64,000 nt of DNA from Hydrogenophaga sp. GTDB lineage: Bacteria > Pseudomonadota > Gammaproteobacteria > Burkholderiales > Burkholderiaceae_C. Every line of letters begins with the position of its first letter. Position 1 is the first letter of the stretch. The translations under genes and the position numbers were made by a program. The notes under the pieces were generated by a model that did not search any database, had not been told where the DNA came from, and saw only the letters and a list, made by a program, of their open reading frames with translations. Below are positions 26,940 to 39,707 of this stretch, piece after piece. The DNA lies in NCBI GenBank assembly GCA_020723845.1, contig DYIC01000002.1:1-64000 (forward strand), in the 5' to 3' direction.

Positions 26940-27661
26940 TCCGGCAATTCCGCGTTGTGGAAGACGTCCTGCACGTCGTCCAGGTCTTCCAGGGCGTCGA
27001 GGAGTTTTTGCATGCGCACCGCGTCTTCACCCGTGAGCACGACGGTGTTGGTGGGGCGCCAAGTGACTTCGGCCATGGCCGGGGTGAGACCCGCGGCCCG
27101 CAGCGCATCGCGCACCGCTTCGAACTGACCGGGCGCGGTCAGCACCTCGATCGAGCCGTCGTCCTGCGTCAGCACATCGTCCGCACCGGCTTCGATGGCC
27201 ACCTCCATCACCTTGTCCTCGGACGTGCCAGGCTCGAACACCAGTTGGCCACAGTGCTGGAACTGAAACGCCACCGATCCCTCGGTGCCCAGATTGCCGC
27301 CGTGCTTGGAAAAGGCGTGCCGCACCTCGGCCACCGTGCGCACGCGGTTGTCGGTCATGCAGTCGACGATGACGGCCGCGCCACCGATGCCGTAGCCCTC
27401 GTAGCGCACCTCCTCGTAGCTGACCCCCTCCAGGTTGCCAGTGGCCTTGTCGATGTTGCGCTTGATGGTGTCGGCCGGCATGTTGGCGGCCTTGGCCTTT
27501 TCGATCGCCAGCCGCAGGCGCGGATTGGCGGCCGGGTCGCCGCCGCCCTGGCGGGCGGCGATCATGATTTCACGCACCACCCGCGTCCAGATGCGCTGGC
27601 GCTTCTCGTCCTGGCGCGCCTTGCGGTGCTGGATATTGGCCCACTTGGAATGTCCTGCCAT
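26936..27661 (-). CDS. YebC/PmpR-family protein
   Basis: 241-aa cytoplasmic protein starting [18 protein letters not shown], diagnostic of the YebC family, with the three-domain length typical for it. Family members have been described as transcription regulators and, more recently, as factors easing ribosome stalling at proline stretches. First gene of a leftward cluster of eight (yebC to rng). Confidence 0.95.
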   Translation of the reverse strand: MAGHSKWANIQHRKARQDEKRQRIWTRVVREIMIAARQGGGDPAANPRLRLAIEKAKAANMPADTIKRNIDKATGNLEGVSYEEVRYEGYGIGGAAVIVDCMTDNRVRTVAEVRHAFSKHGGNLGTEGSVAFQFQHCGQLVFEPGTSEDKVMEVAIEAGADDVLTQDDGSIEVLTAPGQFEAVRDALRAAGLTPAMAEVTWRPTNTVVLTGEDAVRMQKLLDALEDLDDVQDVFHNAELPE

Positions 27662-27784
27662 GCAAACCTCGTTGGTTCCGTCTCGGTGACCGGCTCGGGC
27701 GCCGGTCGTCCTCCTGCGGTATTCTACGCGCCGGGGTCCGTGTGGCCCACTACCCCTCTTCGCTCCCCCCTGCCCCGCTGCACC

Positions 27785-29284
27785 ATGACCGATACCATCC
27801 TGCTTGCCCGCCGCGACGCCATCGAATGCCACCTGCGTCTGGACAAAGCCAACCGCCACGGTTTGGTCACCGGCGCGACTGGCACCGGCAAGACCGTCAC
27901 GCTGCAAACGCTGGCGGAAGGGTTTTCTCGCCACGGCGTGCCCGTCTTCATGGCCGATGTCAAGGGCGACCTGACCGGCATCAGTCAGCCCGGACGCATC
28001 GAGGGCAAGCTGGCGCAGGTGCTGGCCGAACGCGGCATCCCGGCGCCCGAACCGGCCGCGTGCCCGGTGACGCTGTGGGACGTCTTCGGCCAGCAGGGCC
28101 ACCCGGTGCGCGCCACCATTTCGGACATGGGCCCGCTGCTGCTGGCGCGCATGCTGGGCCTCAACGAGACGCAGACCGGGGTGCTCAACCTGGTGTTCAA
28201 AATCGCCGACGACCAGGGCCTGCTGTTGCTGGACCTGAAAGACCTGCGTGCCATGTTGCAACACGTGGGCGACCACGCGCGCCAGTACACCACGCAGTAT
28301 GGCAACATCAGCGCCGCCAGCGTGGGCGCCATCCAGCGCGGGTTGCTGGCGCTGGAGCAGCAGGGCGCAGACCGCTTCTTCGGCGAGCCGATGCTCGATA
28401 TCGCCGACCTGATGCAGACGGTGGATGGCCGCGGCGTGGTCAACATCCTGGCGGCCGATCAACTGCTGCACGCGCCGCGCCTGTATGGCACCTTCTTGCT
28501 GTGGCTGCTGTCGGAGCTGTTCGAGACGCTGCCCGAGGTGGGCGACGTCGACAAACCCAAGCTGGTGTTCTTTTTCGACGAAGCGCACCTGCTGTTCGAC
28601 GACGCGCCCAAGGTGCTGGTCGAGCGCATCGAGCTGGTCGTGCGACTGATCCGCTCCAAAGGCGTCGGGGTGTTTTTCGTCACCCAGAATCCGCTCGACA
28701 TCCCAGACAGCATCCTGGGCCAGTTGGGCAACCGGGTGCAGCACGCGCTGCGCGCTTTCACCCCGCGCGATCAAAAGGCGGTCAAGGCGGCCGCGCAAAC
28801 CATGCGCCCCAAACCCGGGTTGGACCTCGAGGCTGCCATCACGGAACTGGGCGTGGGCGAGGCGCTGGTCAGCCTGCTCGACGCCAAGGGCCGCCCCAGC
28901 GAGACCGAGCGCGTCTGGGTGCTGCCCCCCGCCAGCCGCCTGGGCCCGGTGACGCCGCCGGAGCGACAAGCGTTGCTACGCAGCTCGCTGGTGGCCGGCG
29001 TGTACGAGCAAACCATCGACCGCGAAAGTGCGTACGAGCGCTTGCGCGCAACCCATGCAGCCCCCGCCGCCGATGCGCCAGCAGCCGCCAGCGCCACGGG
29101 AGGGCTTGGCGGCGCGGTCGGCGAGCTGCTGTTTGGGCGCACCGGGCCACGCGGTGGCCAGACCGATGGCCTGGTACAGACGGTGGTCAAGACCGCGGTG
29201 CGTCAAGTCGGGGCACAACTCGGGCGGCAACTGGTGCGCGGCTTGCTGGGCGGCCTGGTCGGCGGCAGCACGCGGCGACGTTGA
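27785..29284 (+). CDS. HerA-like ATPase (DUF853/YjgR family)
   Basis: 499-aa P-loop ATPase of the HerA/FtsK superfamily, YjgR type. Walker A is GATGTGKT (30-37); Walker B appears as [15 protein letters not shown]; the sensor-like [11 protein letters not shown] and the Arg-containing [21 protein letters not shown] follow. The C-terminal ~60 residues are Ala/Gly-rich with repeated hydrophobic G-L motifs. The role is unknown; relatives act on DNA ends, but no NurA-like nuclease is adjacent. It diverges from yebC. Confidence 0.87.
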   Translation: MTDTILLARRDAIECHLRLDKANRHGLVTGATGTGKTVTLQTLAEGFSRHGVPVFMADVKGDLTGISQPGRIEGKLAQVLAERGIPAPEPAACPVTLWDVFGQQGHPVRATISDMGPLLLARMLGLNETQTGVLNLVFKIADDQGLLLLDLKDLRAMLQHVGDHARQYTTQYGNISAASVGAIQRGLLALEQQGADRFFGEPMLDIADLMQTVDGRGVVNILAADQLLHAPRLYGTFLLWLLSELFETLPEVGDVDKPKLVFFFDEAHLLFDDAPKVLVERIELVVRLIRSKGVGVFFVTQNPLDIPDSILGQLGNRVQHALRAFTPRDQKAVKAAAQTMRPKPGLDLEAAITELGVGEALVSLLDAKGRPSETERVWVLPPASRLGPVTPPERQALLRSSLVAGVYEQTIDRESAYERLRATHAAPAADAPAAASATGGLGGAVGELLFGRTGPRGGQTDGLVQTVVKTAVRQVGAQLGRQLVRGLLGGLVGGSTRRR

Positions 29285-29300
29285 GCCGTGCAACAGCGTG

Positions 29301-29324
29301 GGGCTGCGGGTTTGTGCGCAGCCC
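29301..29324 (+). terminator. Hairpin after the HerA-like gene
   Basis: GGGCTGCG (29301-29308) pairs with CGCAGCCC (29317-29324), loop 8 nt, 17 bp after the stop codon. No T run follows, so termination may be weak or factor-dependent. Confidence 0.4.
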
Positions 29325-29390
29325 GCACCGGTGGGCGGGGCCGTACACTCGGGAGGTGCGCATTTCCACACGACGAGGAGACCCCCACCC

Positions 29391-32054
29391 ATGACTGGCT
29401 GGCTGACCTGGATCGGTTGGACTCTGGCCGCCATTCTGGGTGTCGGCTGGTGGCGTGCCCGGCAAGCACAGCAAAGCACGCAACGGCTGTTGGCGCAGGA
29501 GCGGCAATGGGCCCTCGACCTGTTCGACCGGCTCGGTATCGCGCACTGGCGCCGCAACCTCGACACGCAGGAGCTGTGGTGGTCGGCCGTTTTTCGGCGC
29601 ATGCACGGCATCGCCCCGGACGAACCTGCGGAGCGCCAGCGGTCGCTGCGCCAACTGGTGCCCGAGGACCGCGCCCGGGTCAACCAGGCACTGGAAGACG
29701 CCTATGCCGCAGGCGGCGGCGAGACCGGCTATCGCATCCAGCAACCCGACGGGCGCATCACCCACCACATGCTGCGCATCGTCGTCACGCAGGAGCCCGC
29801 CACGGGGCAGCGCATCGCGTTTGGCGTCAATCTCGACATCACCGAGCGCGTGCGGCTGGAGGCCGAATTGCGCGAGCGTACCGCCTACTTGGAAGCGATC
29901 GTGCAGCACCTGCCCATGGGCTTGAGTGTTTTCGACCGCGACCTGCGTCTGCGTGTGTGGAACCAGGCTTTCGGGCAGGTGCTCGGCCTGCCGCCCGCAT
30001 TGCTGCGCGAAGGCGTGGATTTCGCCGACCTGATCCGCGTGCCGGCTCAGCGCGGCGAGTACCCGGGAGAGGACCCCGAGGCCGCCGTAGCCCGGCGGCG
30101 CGAGCTGGCGCTGGAATTTCGCCCCCACCGACTAGAGCGCACCCGCCCCAATGGACGCACGCACCTGGTCATTGGTGAGCCGATCGTGCGCGACGGCCAA
30201 ACCGTGGGTTTCGTGACCACCTATACCGACATTACCGAACAAAAGCAGGAGCGCGAACGCCTGGCACAGGCGCTCGATATCCTGCGCACCCTGGTGGACA
30301 ACATTCCTGCCGGGGTATCGATGGTCGACCGTGAGTTGCGTATGCAAGTCTGGAACGAGCGGCTACTAGAGCTGTTGGATCTTCCGCGCGAGCTGATGCA
30401 GCAGCCCGGCGTGACATTGGTCGACGTGCTGCGCTACAACATCGAACGCGGCGAATACGGTCCGCAGCCCGACCCCGAAGCCGCCCTGGCCCAGATGCGC
30501 GAACGCGCGCTGCGCTTCGAGCCGCATGAGTTCGAGCGCGTACGCCCCAACGGACGCGTGCTGCACATCCGCGGCCAGCCGCTGGCCACGGGCGGCTTTG
30601 TGACCATCTATACCGACGTCACCGAGCGACGCGCGGCGCAAGACGCGATCGAGCGCCTGGCACGCACCGACGCGCTGACTGGCCTGACCAACCGGCACGC
30701 GCTGCCGGTGGCCCTGGAGCAGGCGCTGCGCGGTGCCGAGCGCGACGGGCGGCCGCTGGCGGTATTGTTCATCGACCTGGATCGCTTCAAGGCGGTCAAC
30801 GACTCACTTGGCCACGAGGCCGGCGACCAAGTGCTGATGGAAGCGGCGCGGCGCTTGCGCGCGCGGGTGCGGGCCAGCGATGTCGTCGCACGCATCGGCG
30901 GCGACGAGTTCGTCGTCGTGCTCACCGGCATGCAGGACGAAGCGGACGGCGCACAAGTGGCGCTGCAAATCGTGCAAACCCTGTCCGAGCCGTTCGTCGT
31001 GCCCGATGGCGCGGGCGGGACGCAGCGCGCCTACCTGACCCCCTCGATCGGTATCGCGCTGGCACCACGCGACAGCCGCGAGCCCGGTGAACTGCTGCGC
31101 CTGGCCGATATCGCGATGTACCACGCCAAGCACGACGGCGGGGCGGGCTGGTGCTACTTCACGCCCTCGATGAACGAGTCGGTGCGGCACCGCATCGAGC
31201 TGGAAGGTCGGCTGCGCGAGGCCATCGCGCACGACACGCTGGAGCTGCACTACCAGCCCATCCACGGTTTGCGCCCCGGGCTGCCGTTGCTAGGCTTCGA
31301 GGCCCTGCTGCGCTGGCCGCAGGCCAATGGCGAGCAGCTACCACCCGCCACGTTCGTCCCGGTGGCCGAACAGTCGGCCGATCTCATCGAGGCGCTCGGC
31401 CGCTGGGTGTGCACGACCGTGGCCCGCCAGCGCCGGCGCTGGCGGCAACACCACCCCGAGCTGGCGCTGACCTGGAGCATCAACCTCTCGGCAAGGCAGT
31501 TCGACCGCCCAGGGCTGGCCGAGCGTATCCGCGATGCCATCACCGCTGGCGACCCCGACCCCGCCGATCCCGACCAGCCCCTGCGGGGCTTCGAGTTCGA
31601 GATCACCGAGGGCGCGATGATGCGCGACCCAGTGCGCGCCGAGGCCGAACTGTCGCGCCTGCGGACCTGGGGTGCGCACGTGGCGATCGACGATTTCGGC
31701 ACCGGCTACTCGTCGCTGGCATACCTGAAACACTTGCCGATCGACCGCCTCAAGATCGACCGTGCCTTTGTGCGTGACCTGGACCGCGACAGCGACGACG
31801 CGGCCATCGTCGCCGCCGCCATCACCATGGCGCGGCAGCTGGGTCGGCAATCCGTGGCCGAGGGCGTCGAAACCCCCGCCCAGCTGCGCGCCTTGCACGC
31901 CTTGGGGTGCGACGCGGTGCAAGGGTTCGGCCTGGCGCGGCCCATGCCGGCGCTGCACGCCTGGGCGTATGTGCAGCAGTGCGCCGGCGGCATGCACGCG
32001 GACCTGTGGGGCACGGTGGATCAGGCGTCTTCCGCCGCCAACGACGCAGCGTAG
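29391..32054 (+). CDS. PAS-PAS-PAS-GGDEF-EAL c-di-GMP protein
   Basis: 887-aa signalling protein. One N-terminal hydrophobic segment (about 3-22) is followed by a PAS domain (about 40-150) and two tandem related PAS-7-type domains (about 160-275 and 280-395). A GGDEF domain (GGDEF at 503-507) and an EAL domain (E637-A-L, later DDFGTGYSS) follow. Both catalytic signatures look intact. An RxxD inhibitory site (R494-D497) lies the usual 5 residues before GGDEF. It could synthesise and degrade cyclic di-GMP; the net activity cannot be told. The ATG at 29391 follows a GAGGAG site. Confidence 0.92.
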   Translation: MTGWLTWIGWTLAAILGVGWWRARQAQQSTQRLLAQERQWALDLFDRLGIAHWRRNLDTQELWWSAVFRRMHGIAPDEPAERQRSLRQLVPEDRARVNQALEDAYAAGGGETGYRIQQPDGRITHHMLRIVVTQEPATGQRIAFGVNLDITERVRLEAELRERTAYLEAIVQHLPMGLSVFDRDLRLRVWNQAFGQVLGLPPALLREGVDFADLIRVPAQRGEYPGEDPEAAVARRRELALEFRPHRLERTRPNGRTHLVIGEPIVRDGQTVGFVTTYTDITEQKQERERLAQALDILRTLVDNIPAGVSMVDRELRMQVWNERLLELLDLPRELMQQPGVTLVDVLRYNIERGEYGPQPDPEAALAQMRERALRFEPHEFERVRPNGRVLHIRGQPLATGGFVTIYTDVTERRAAQDAIERLARTDALTGLTNRHALPVALEQALRGAERDGRPLAVLFIDLDRFKAVNDSLGHEAGDQVLMEAARRLRARVRASDVVARIGGDEFVVVLTGMQDEADGAQVALQIVQTLSEPFVVPDGAGGTQRAYLTPSIGIALAPRDSREPGELLRLADIAMYHAKHDGGAGWCYFTPSMNESVRHRIELEGRLREAIAHDTLELHYQPIHGLRPGLPLLGFEALLRWPQANGEQLPPATFVPVAEQSADLIEALGRWVCTTVARQRRRWRQHHPELALTWSINLSARQFDRPGLAERIRDAITAGDPDPADPDQPLRGFEFEITEGAMMRDPVRAEAELSRLRTWGAHVAIDDFGTGYSSLAYLKHLPIDRLKIDRAFVRDLDRDSDDAAIVAAAITMARQLGRQSVAEGVETPAQLRALHALGCDAVQGFGLARPMPALHAWAYVQQCAGGMHADLWGTVDQASSAANDAA

Positions 32055-33481
32055 TCCGCCACGGCCCGCAAAATGCCCGTGGCGCGCGGATCGCCCCGTG
32101 CGGCGGCCTCTTGCGCCAGCCGTTCGACACGTTGCTGGTAGCCGGGCAAAGGCACGACACAGCGCGTACGACAATGCGCGCGCCAGCACTCGCGCTCAGC
32201 GGCATCCAATGTCGTGGGGTGGTTGCGCGCGCGAAAGCGAAATACCAGCTCCGGCAGGCGTGGGTCGTCGAATCCCGCCCGGCGCCACGCGGGGTCGGCC
32301 GGGTCGAGCGCGCGCAGCCGCTCGAGTCGCCGCCGATCCTCGTCCCCGACGAAGCCGTCGTAGAGCGCAGCGTCCACGTCGGGCGGGTCGCTCGGGGCCT
32401 CGTCGCGCGCATACAGCGCGGACCACAGCGGCCCCAAATCGGGCAGCGCGGCGGCATAGTCGGCATGGCGCTCGATCGCACCCAGATCCAACCCGAAGCG
32501 CTCCGCCGGCCCGTCGCGCAGCACGGCCACGTTGGCAATGACCATCGGCGAACGGTTGAGGTGCACGCTCTTGAGCGGCAAGCGCTGCATGCCGTCGGGC
32601 AAATCGGCCTGGCGGGTGAAAAGGCGTCGGCGCGCCTCGTCGGGGCGCAGATCGGCCAGCTCGCGCGGGTCGAACGCCAAATCCCACGCCAGCAGCTCGT
32701 TGCGGTTGCGCGGGTGGCTGGCCAACGGCCACATCACCGCGAGGCAGCCGCGCTCGGGCGAAAACCGCCCCGAAATATGCACGAACGGCCTGCCTTGCCC
32801 CGCCAGCGCCGGCAAGCCCAACACCTGCAGGACACGGTCTTTGCGGTGCAGCGACAGCGCATAGTCGAACAGGCGTGGCTGGTGCTGGCGGATCAGCCGC
32901 GCCAGCGCCACGGTGGCCTGCACGTCCGACAGCGCGTCGTGGGCGTGGTCGTGGCCCAGCCCGTTGGCAGCCGTGAGGTGCTCCAGCCGAAAGCTCGGTT
33001 TGCCGTCGCCGTTGCGCGGCCATTCGATGCCCTGCGGCCGCAGGGCCCAGGTCATGCGTACCACGTCCAGCAAGTCCCAGCGCCCACAACCGTTGCGCCA
33101 CTCGCGGCCATAAGGGTCGAGCAAGTTGCGCCACAGCAGGTGGCGGGTGAACTCGTCGTCGAAGCGGATCGAGTTGTAGCCCACGCCGATCGTGCCTGGG
33201 CGCGCCAGCTCGGCCAGGATCGACTCGGCAAAGACCCGCTCCGTCACGCCTCGGGCCAGGCAATCTTGAGGCGTGATGCCGGTGATCAGGCAACTCTCCG
33301 GGTCCGGCAGATAGTCTAGGGTCGGCTGGCAATACCAGACCACGGGCTCGCCGATCGGTTGCAGCTGCGCATCGGTGCGCAGACCGGCAAACTGCGCCGG
33401 ACGGTCGCGGCGGGGATCGGCACCGAAGGTTTCGTAGTCGTGCCAGAGGAAGGTGGGGGTCGCGGTCGTCACACGTCGCAT
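32021..33481 (-). CDS. sbcB: Exodeoxyribonuclease I
   Basis: 486-aa 3'-5' single-strand DNA exonuclease of the DEDDh superfamily, acting in mismatch repair and recombination. ExoI features include FLWHDYETFGADPRRDRPAQF, GYNSIRFDDEFTRHLLWRNL and HDALSDVQATVALARL, containing the acidic residues and catalytic histidine. An exonuclease-specific C-terminal domain follows. The start at 33481 (MRRVTTATPTFLW) is preferred to upstream frames that run antisense through ogt. Its 3' end overlaps the GGDEF-EAL gene by 34 bp. Confidence 0.93.
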   Translation of the reverse strand: MRRVTTATPTFLWHDYETFGADPRRDRPAQFAGLRTDAQLQPIGEPVVWYCQPTLDYLPDPESCLITGITPQDCLARGVTERVFAESILAELARPGTIGVGYNSIRFDDEFTRHLLWRNLLDPYGREWRNGCGRWDLLDVVRMTWALRPQGIEWPRNGDGKPSFRLEHLTAANGLGHDHAHDALSDVQATVALARLIRQHQPRLFDYALSLHRKDRVLQVLGLPALAGQGRPFVHISGRFSPERGCLAVMWPLASHPRNRNELLAWDLAFDPRELADLRPDEARRRLFTRQADLPDGMQRLPLKSVHLNRSPMVIANVAVLRDGPAERFGLDLGAIERHADYAAALPDLGPLWSALYARDEAPSDPPDVDAALYDGFVGDEDRRRLERLRALDPADPAWRRAGFDDPRLPELVFRFRARNHPTTLDAAERECWRAHCRTRCVVPLPGYQQRVERLAQEAAARGDPRATGILRAVADYAASLAAEDA

Positions 33482-33545
33482 CCTACCCGCAGTTGATCGC
33501 CGCATGGTCCCCCGCAGGTCGGCATTCCGGCGTAGACTGCGGGCC

Positions 33546-34115
33546 ATGACCCCGCAGCACGCCGCCCCCACCCCGCCCGACCACCCTGCCCCGCGCCGAG
33601 GGACGCCCTTGGCTCCCCGATACGTGCAGTCCGCAGCCACCACCTGCTGGCTGGGTTGGGTGCGCATCGCAGCGACGCCTGCCGGACTGTGCGCCCTCCT
33701 GCTCGGCGACGACGATGACACCCTGCTGGCCGAGCTACGGCATCGGTTCCCGCGTGCCACCATGGCCGCTGCCAGTCCCGCGGTGCAGGGATGGGCCGCC
33801 CAGATCGCCGCTTGGTTGGATGACCCGCGCGCCGAGCTGCCCCTGCCACTCGACGTGCATGGCACGCCGTTCCAGCGCCGGGTGTGGGAGGCACTGCGAA
33901 CCATCCCGCCGGGACAGACCATCGGCTATGGCGAACTGGCGCAGCGGTTGGGGATGCCGCGTGCGGCCCGCGCGGTGGCGCAGGCCTGCGCGGCCAATCC
34001 GCTGGCCGTGGCCATTCCGTGCCACCGGGTGGTGTCCGCCAACGGCAGCCTGTGCGGCTACCGCTGGGGCCTGGCGCGCAAACAAGCCTTGCTCAAACGC
34101 GAAGCCGGGATCTAA
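33546..34115 (+). CDS. ogt: Methylated-DNA--protein-cysteine methyltransferase
   Basis: 189-aa suicide repair protein that removes methyl groups from O6-methylguanine. The acceptor cysteine is C159 in IPCHRVV; FQRRVWEALRTIPPGQTIGYGELA is the helix-turn-helix DNA-binding region. There is no AdaA methyl-phosphotriester domain, so it is Ogt-like or an Ada C-terminal homologue. Divergent from sbcB, 64 bp apart. A hairpin containing the stop codon (34101-34127) probably ends transcription. Confidence 0.9.
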   Translation: MTPQHAAPTPPDHPAPRRGTPLAPRYVQSAATTCWLGWVRIAATPAGLCALLLGDDDDTLLAELRHRFPRATMAAASPAVQGWAAQIAAWLDDPRAELPLPLDVHGTPFQRRVWEALRTIPPGQTIGYGELAQRLGMPRAARAVAQACAANPLAVAIPCHRVVSANGSLCGYRWGLARKQALLKREAGI

Positions 34116-34127
34116 GGCCCCGGCTTC
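34101..34127 (+). terminator. Hairpin spanning the ogt stop codon
   Basis: GAAGCCGGG (34101-34109) pairs with CCCGGCTTC (34119-34127), loop 9 nt. The ogt stop codon lies in the loop, so the terminator overlaps the gene end. It could also act on the convergent clpA transcript. Confidence 0.5.
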
Positions 34128-34180
34128 GCGCCTACTCGCGCCTACACGGACGACATCCGCCCCACGAGGGGACAGGCGCC

Positions 34181-36514
<2,334 letters not shown>

Positions 36515-36596
36515 GGGGCACTTCCTTCGCTTCGGGTTTCAAGAGTAGCACGCTGCATCCAACGGCTCCATGGGGGTAAGTGGGGCAGATCCGCCG

Positions 36597-36944
36597 TTAT
36601 TCAACCGGTTCCGCCACGCACTGCAGGGGATGCCCCGCGGCACGCGCCGCTTGGGTGACCTGTTCGACCTTGGTGGTGGCGATGTCGCGGGTATAGACCC
36701 CGCACACCCCACGCCCGTGCACATGCACCTTGAGCATGATCTGCGTCGCCGTCTCCCGGTCCTTGTTGAAAAACTCCTGCAGCACACGCACGACGAACTC
36801 CATCGGCGTGAAATCGTCGTTGAGCAGCACCACCTGATACATCTTGGGCGGCTGCAGGCGCTGGCGGCGACGCTCCACCACCACCGCGTCGCCGCCAGCG
36901 GGCACGCTCGGCGTCAGATCGGGTTGTTTGGGTGTCGTGGCCAT
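36597..36944 (-). CDS. clpS: ClpS adaptor
   Basis: 115-aa N-end-rule adaptor that delivers substrates with bulky N-terminal residues to ClpAP. The core [18 protein letters not shown] and the pocket residues around [16 protein letters not shown] are intact. ATG 36944 (MATTPKQ) matches relatives; an ATG at 36953 would add three residues. Read just upstream of clpA in the same direction. Confidence 0.95.
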   Translation of the reverse strand: MATTPKQPDLTPSVPAGGDAVVVERRRQRLQPPKMYQVVLLNDDFTPMEFVVRVLQEFFNKDRETATQIMLKVHVHGRGVCGVYTRDIATTKVEQVTQAARAAGHPLQCVAEPVE

Positions 36945-37016
36945 GGCAATCATTCTGCAATAAATCGGGCATCCCCGCAGGACGTGCGGATGCGCCGTCC
37001 GTCGGGCCTAAATGGC

Positions 37017-37067
37017 ACCGCCGCCCCTGGGGGCGGCGGTACGGCAGCGGGGCCGACAGGCGCTGCC
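37017..37067 (-). terminator. Two hairpins after icd
   Basis: On the minus strand the icd transcript meets GGCAGCG/CGCTGCC (37043-37049 with 37061-37067) and then a very strong ACCGCCGCCCC/GGGGCGGCGGT stem (37017-37027 with 37030-37040). The downstream T content is low. They probably mark the icd 3' end. The 155 bp between clpS and icd hold nothing else I recognise. Confidence 0.55.
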
Positions 37068-37099
37068 CCGGAAAGCAGGTCGGGCCCGCCTCTGCGCAC

Positions 37100-38353
<1,254 letters not shown>

Positions 38354-38451
38354 GAGCGGGGTCTCCGTTGGTCTGAATGGTCCGCCGCGCCTGATGAGCG
38401 CCGCAGTCTACAATCGATTCTATCGAGAAAACCTGCGCGGACCTGACAGCG

Positions 38452-38949
38452 ATGCGCCACCTCTTTCATTGGCCCAAGCGTGCAACTCCGCGTCGTCGAA
38501 CGTGGCTGGTGCTGTTTGCGCTCATTCCCTTGGGCGTGAGCAGCGCGCCGCCTGCCAGCGAAGGGCAACCGCAAACCAACCTGCCCCGCGTGACGCTGCG
38601 CGCGGGTCTACACCTCATCCACGCACAGGTGGCCGCCACGCCCGAGCAGCGGGCGATCGGACTGATGTGGCGGCGCGAGCTGCCCGCCAACGAGGGCATG
38701 CTGTTCGTCTTTGAGCGCCCAGCCGTGCAGTGTTTCTGGATGAAAAATACGTACGTGCCGCTGACGGCCGCGTTCATTGCCGACGATGGGCGCATCGTCA
38801 ACCTGGTCGACATGCGCCCGCTGGACGAAACCAGCCACTGCTCCCGCGAGCCGGTGCGCTACGTGCTGGAGATGACCCAGGGTTGGTTCGCACAACGCGG
38901 CATCGCCTCCGGCTTTCGCCTGGCGGGCGGCCCTTTTGGCGGCCGCTGA
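38452..38949 (+). CDS. DUF192 exported protein
   Basis: 165-aa protein with a basic N-terminus and a hydrophobic signal segment (about 15-33) followed by a DUF192 domain. Conserved parts are RAIGLMWRRELPANEGMLFVF and CFWMKNTYVPLTAAFI. The domain has a small barrel fold of unknown activity and is common in periplasmic proteins. A TACAAT -10 (38409-38414) lies upstream. It is convergent with sodB. Confidence 0.85.
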   Translation: MRHLFHWPKRATPRRRTWLVLFALIPLGVSSAPPASEGQPQTNLPRVTLRAGLHLIHAQVAATPEQRAIGLMWRRELPANEGMLFVFERPAVQCFWMKNTYVPLTAAFIADDGRIVNLVDMRPLDETSHCSREPVRYVLEMTQGWFAQRGIASGFRLAGGPFGGR

Positions 38950-38981
38950 CGCCAGCGCCGCCCTCGTCTCGACCTTCCTTC

Positions 38982-39008
38982 GGCCGACGCCCGCCAATGG
39001 CGTCGGCC
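38982..39008. terminator. Bidirectional hairpin between the DUF192 gene and sodB
   Basis: GGCCGACGCC (38982-38991) and GGCGTCGGCC (38999-39008) form a perfect 10-bp stem with a 7-nt loop between two convergent genes. No long T run is seen on either side. Confidence 0.55.
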
Positions 39009-39018
39009 ACCGCCGTGA

Positions 39019-39606
39019 TCAGGCGAAGTTGGCCTGCGCAAAGTCCCAGTTGACCAGTTTGTCGAGGAAGGTCTCGACGAACTTCTGGCGCAGGTTGCGG
39101 TAGTCGATGTAGTAGGCGTGCTCCCACACGTCCACCGTCAACAGTGCCTTGTCGGCCGTGGTCAATGGGGTGCCCGCGGCGCCGGTGTTGACGATGTCCA
39201 CGCTGCCGTCGGGCTTCTTGACCAGCCAAGTCCAGCCCGAGCCGAAGTTGCCGACCGCGCTCTTGACGAAGGCGTCCCGGAAGGCGGCGTAGCTGCCCCA
39301 TTTGGCGTTGATCGCATCGGCCAGCGGCCCGGTGGGCTCGCCACCACCGCCCGGCTTCATGCAGTGCCAGAAGAAGGTGTGGTTCCACACTTGGGCGGCG
39401 TTGTTGTAGATCGGGCTGGGGTTGGGTGCGCGGCGCACGATGTCTTCCAGCGCCATCGACTCGTACTCGGTGCCTTTTTGCAGGTTGTTCAGGTTGACCA
39501 CATAGGCGTTGTGGTGCTTGCCGTGGTGGTACTCGAGCGTCTCTTTGGAGTAGTGCGGCTCCAGAGCGTCGATGGCGAAAGGCAGGGGAGGTAGGGTGTG
39601 TTCCAT
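39019..39606 (-). CDS. sodB: Superoxide dismutase (Fe/Mn)
   Basis: 195-aa enzyme that converts superoxide to H2O2 and O2. The metal ligands fall in YHHGKHHNAYV (H27), NHTFFWHCM (H) and DVWEHAYYIDYRN (D and H). AQVWNHTFFW and FGSGWTWLV suggest the iron type. The start is ATG 39606 with a GAGGA site. A TACAAT -10 at 39645-39650 and a leader hairpin with a U-rich loop (39622-39641) precede it. Confidence 0.95.
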   Translation of the reverse strand: MEHTLPPLPFAIDALEPHYSKETLEYHHGKHHNAYVVNLNNLQKGTEYESMALEDIVRRAPNPSPIYNNAAQVWNHTFFWHCMKPGGGGEPTGPLADAINAKWGSYAAFRDAFVKSAVGNFGSGWTWLVKKPDGSVDIVNTGAAGTPLTTADKALLTVDVWEHAYYIDYRNLRQKFVETFLDKLVNWDFAQANFA

Positions 39607-39621
39607 GGCGTTGTCCTCGTT

Positions 39622-39650
39622 GCAGTCAAAAAACCGACTGCCGCATTGTA
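39622..39650 (-). promoter_or_regulatory. sodB -10 element and leader hairpin
   Basis: TACAAT on the minus strand (39645-39650) is followed by GCAGTC-GGTTTTTT-GACTGC (39622-39641), a 6-bp stem with an 8-nt U-rich loop, just before the ribosome site. sodB mRNAs are sRNA-regulated in other bacteria, and this hairpin is a plausible control point. The role is inferred. Confidence 0.45.
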
Positions 39651-39707
39651 GGGAAGACGCCGGACATCGCACAGGCGGGCCGCACGCACCCCCGCCGAGC
39701 GTGGGGA

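Noticed and set aside
28971-29683. Leftward frame overlapping the HerA-like gene end and the c-di-GMP gene start
   Set aside because: It has no ribosome site or family features; both rightward genes are well supported.
31907-33319. Rightward frame of about 470 codons opposite sbcB
   Set aside because: sbcB on the other strand has clear ExoI motifs; this frame is rich in Arg, His and Gln, typical of antisense GC-rich frames.
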